Positions 63,593-64,000 of a stretch of DNA of 64,000 nucleotides are shown here, piece after piece. Position 1 is the first letter of the stretch. Each line of letters begins with the position of its first letter. A model generated the notes under the pieces. It searched no databases, was not told the origin of the DNA, and was given only the letters and a program-made list of their open reading frames with translations. The stretch lies in assembly GCF_020164435.1 (NCBI RefSeq), contig NZ_JAIUDQ010000004.1:124001-188000 (forward strand). Reading direction: 5' to 3'. The translations under genes were made by a program, and so were the position numbers. The DNA comes from Phyllobacterium lublinensis (GTDB lineage Bacteria > Pseudomonadota > Alphaproteobacteria > Rhizobiales > Rhizobiaceae).

Positions 63593-64000
63593 CTAAGGTG
63601 TGCCGGTGCCCCCTGCGCCGGACGCGGGGTCGACTTGCCGGTCAGGGCGTTTGACGCAACGGAACCCGACATGGCTTGTCGACGTATCTTCCGGCTCGGC
63701 ATGGCGGGCCGCGGGACGGTAGCGGCGACAATAGTTGGGCGCACAAAGGTGCGATCCGCCCTTGAGCACGCGCCGCGGAATGCGGATGGCCGGCTGGGCC
63801 GGATCGTAGCTGGCGTCAATTGGACCACCCCGCGGATTAACCGGGATACAGCAGTTTTTGGCTGCGGGTTCCGGGTGTCGGGTTGACCAGAAATCGTCCG
63901 TCCACTCCCACACATTTCCGATCATGTCATAAACGCCATAGCCGTTTGGCGGGAAGCTGCGGACGGCCGAGGTCCTGTCATCGCCCTTGGAGCGAAGGTT
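63593..64000 (-). CDS. Formylglycine-generating-enzyme (SUMF1/EgtB/PvdO) family protein, 5' end cut by window
   Basis: The minus strand is open from the right edge (SKGDDRTSAVRSFPPNGYGV) to TAG at 63593. The C-terminal domain has GNVWEWTDDFWS and VLKGGSHLCAPNYCRRYRPA. This CxxxxC pair is the copper-binding catalytic cysteine pair of true formylglycine-generating enzymes, followed by RPAAR and HVGFRC. It would oxidise a Cys of a sulfatase to formylglycine. It converges on the kinase gene with 5 bp between. A target sulfatase would lie beyond the window, if present. Confidence 0.88.
   Translation of the reverse strand, partial: NLRSKGDDRTSAVRSFPPNGYGVYDMIGNVWEWTDDFWSTRHPEPAAKNCCIPVNPRGGPIDASYDPAQPAIRIPRRVLKGGSHLCAPNYCRRYRPAARHAEPEDTSTSHVGFRCVKRPDRQVDPASGAGGTGTP

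Overview
This window looks like the chromosome of a Hyphomicrobiales (Rhizobiales) alphaproteobacterium, most like the Brucellaceae/Phyllobacteriaceae/Mesorhizobium group. The evidence is PhaR-PhaAB polyhydroxybutyrate genes, a CarD-type RNA polymerase regulator, alphaproteobacterial DUF families (DUF1013, DUF1036, DUF1192, DUF1244, DUF2312, DUF4164), the tkt-gap-pgk-fba cluster, and intergenic palindromes typical of this order. The DNA is GC-rich and densely coding. The assignment is by family recognition only. No tRNA, rRNA, CRISPR array, prophage or complete insertion sequence was seen.

Layout. 1-2.8 kb: PHB metabolism (phaR truncated at the left edge, divergent from phaA-phaB). 3.4-10 kb: RNA and stress functions (Suv3-like helicase, S4 protein, 7Fe ferredoxin, CarD, LysM-M48 protease lipoprotein). 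10.1-13.7 kb: thiamine ABC transporter thiBPQ on the minus strand behind a TPP riboswitch. Thiamine pyrophosphokinase follows at 14.8 kb, so import and activation of thiamine sit close together. 15.5-18.9 kb: two tandem glycine-zipper lipoproteins, an ABC-F ATPase, ZapA and DUF4164. 19.2-25.8 kb: central carbon genes tkt, gap, pgk, fba and an SGNH hydrolase. 26-34.6 kb: propionyl-CoA synthetase, DUF1127, DJ-1/PfpI, WYL and DUF1013 regulators, an esterase-like phytase-family protein and a quinone oxidoreductase. 34.7-35 kb: a 273-bp MITE-like inverted repeat. 35-44 kb: MFS transporter, a probably leaderless ArsR regulator, two DUF465 proteins, purEK, zinc-free L36, a TPR protein, pyk-DUF1036, a frameshifted N-formylglutamate amidohydrolase, DUF1244 and DUF2312.

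44-54.7 kb is more accessory: a DUF900-type lipoprotein hydrolase, VOC protein, Tat-type aldo/keto reductase coupled to a DUF6064 membrane protein, small stress or membrane proteins, an SDR/LysR divergent pair, a class III cyclase with TPRs and an LHPP-like HAD phosphatase. 54.7-61.6 kb is a tightly overlapping seven-gene minus-strand operon: GNAT, NagZ-like GH3, peptide-type solute-binding protein, two permeases and two ATPases. It looks like an uptake and processing unit for an N-acetylglucosaminyl ligand. The window closes with a divergent NarL-type sensor kinase and a truncated formylglycine-generating-enzyme-like gene.

Most promising for follow-up are the GNAT/NagZ/ABC operon, the 34.7-35 kb inverted repeat, the rpmJ leader (good promoter followed at once by a terminator-like hairpin), the single-base frameshift in the formylglutamate hydrolase gene, an iron-box-like palindrome before fdxA, and an overlooked 57-codon ORF near the TPP riboswitch. 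No clearly new defence or mobile system was found.
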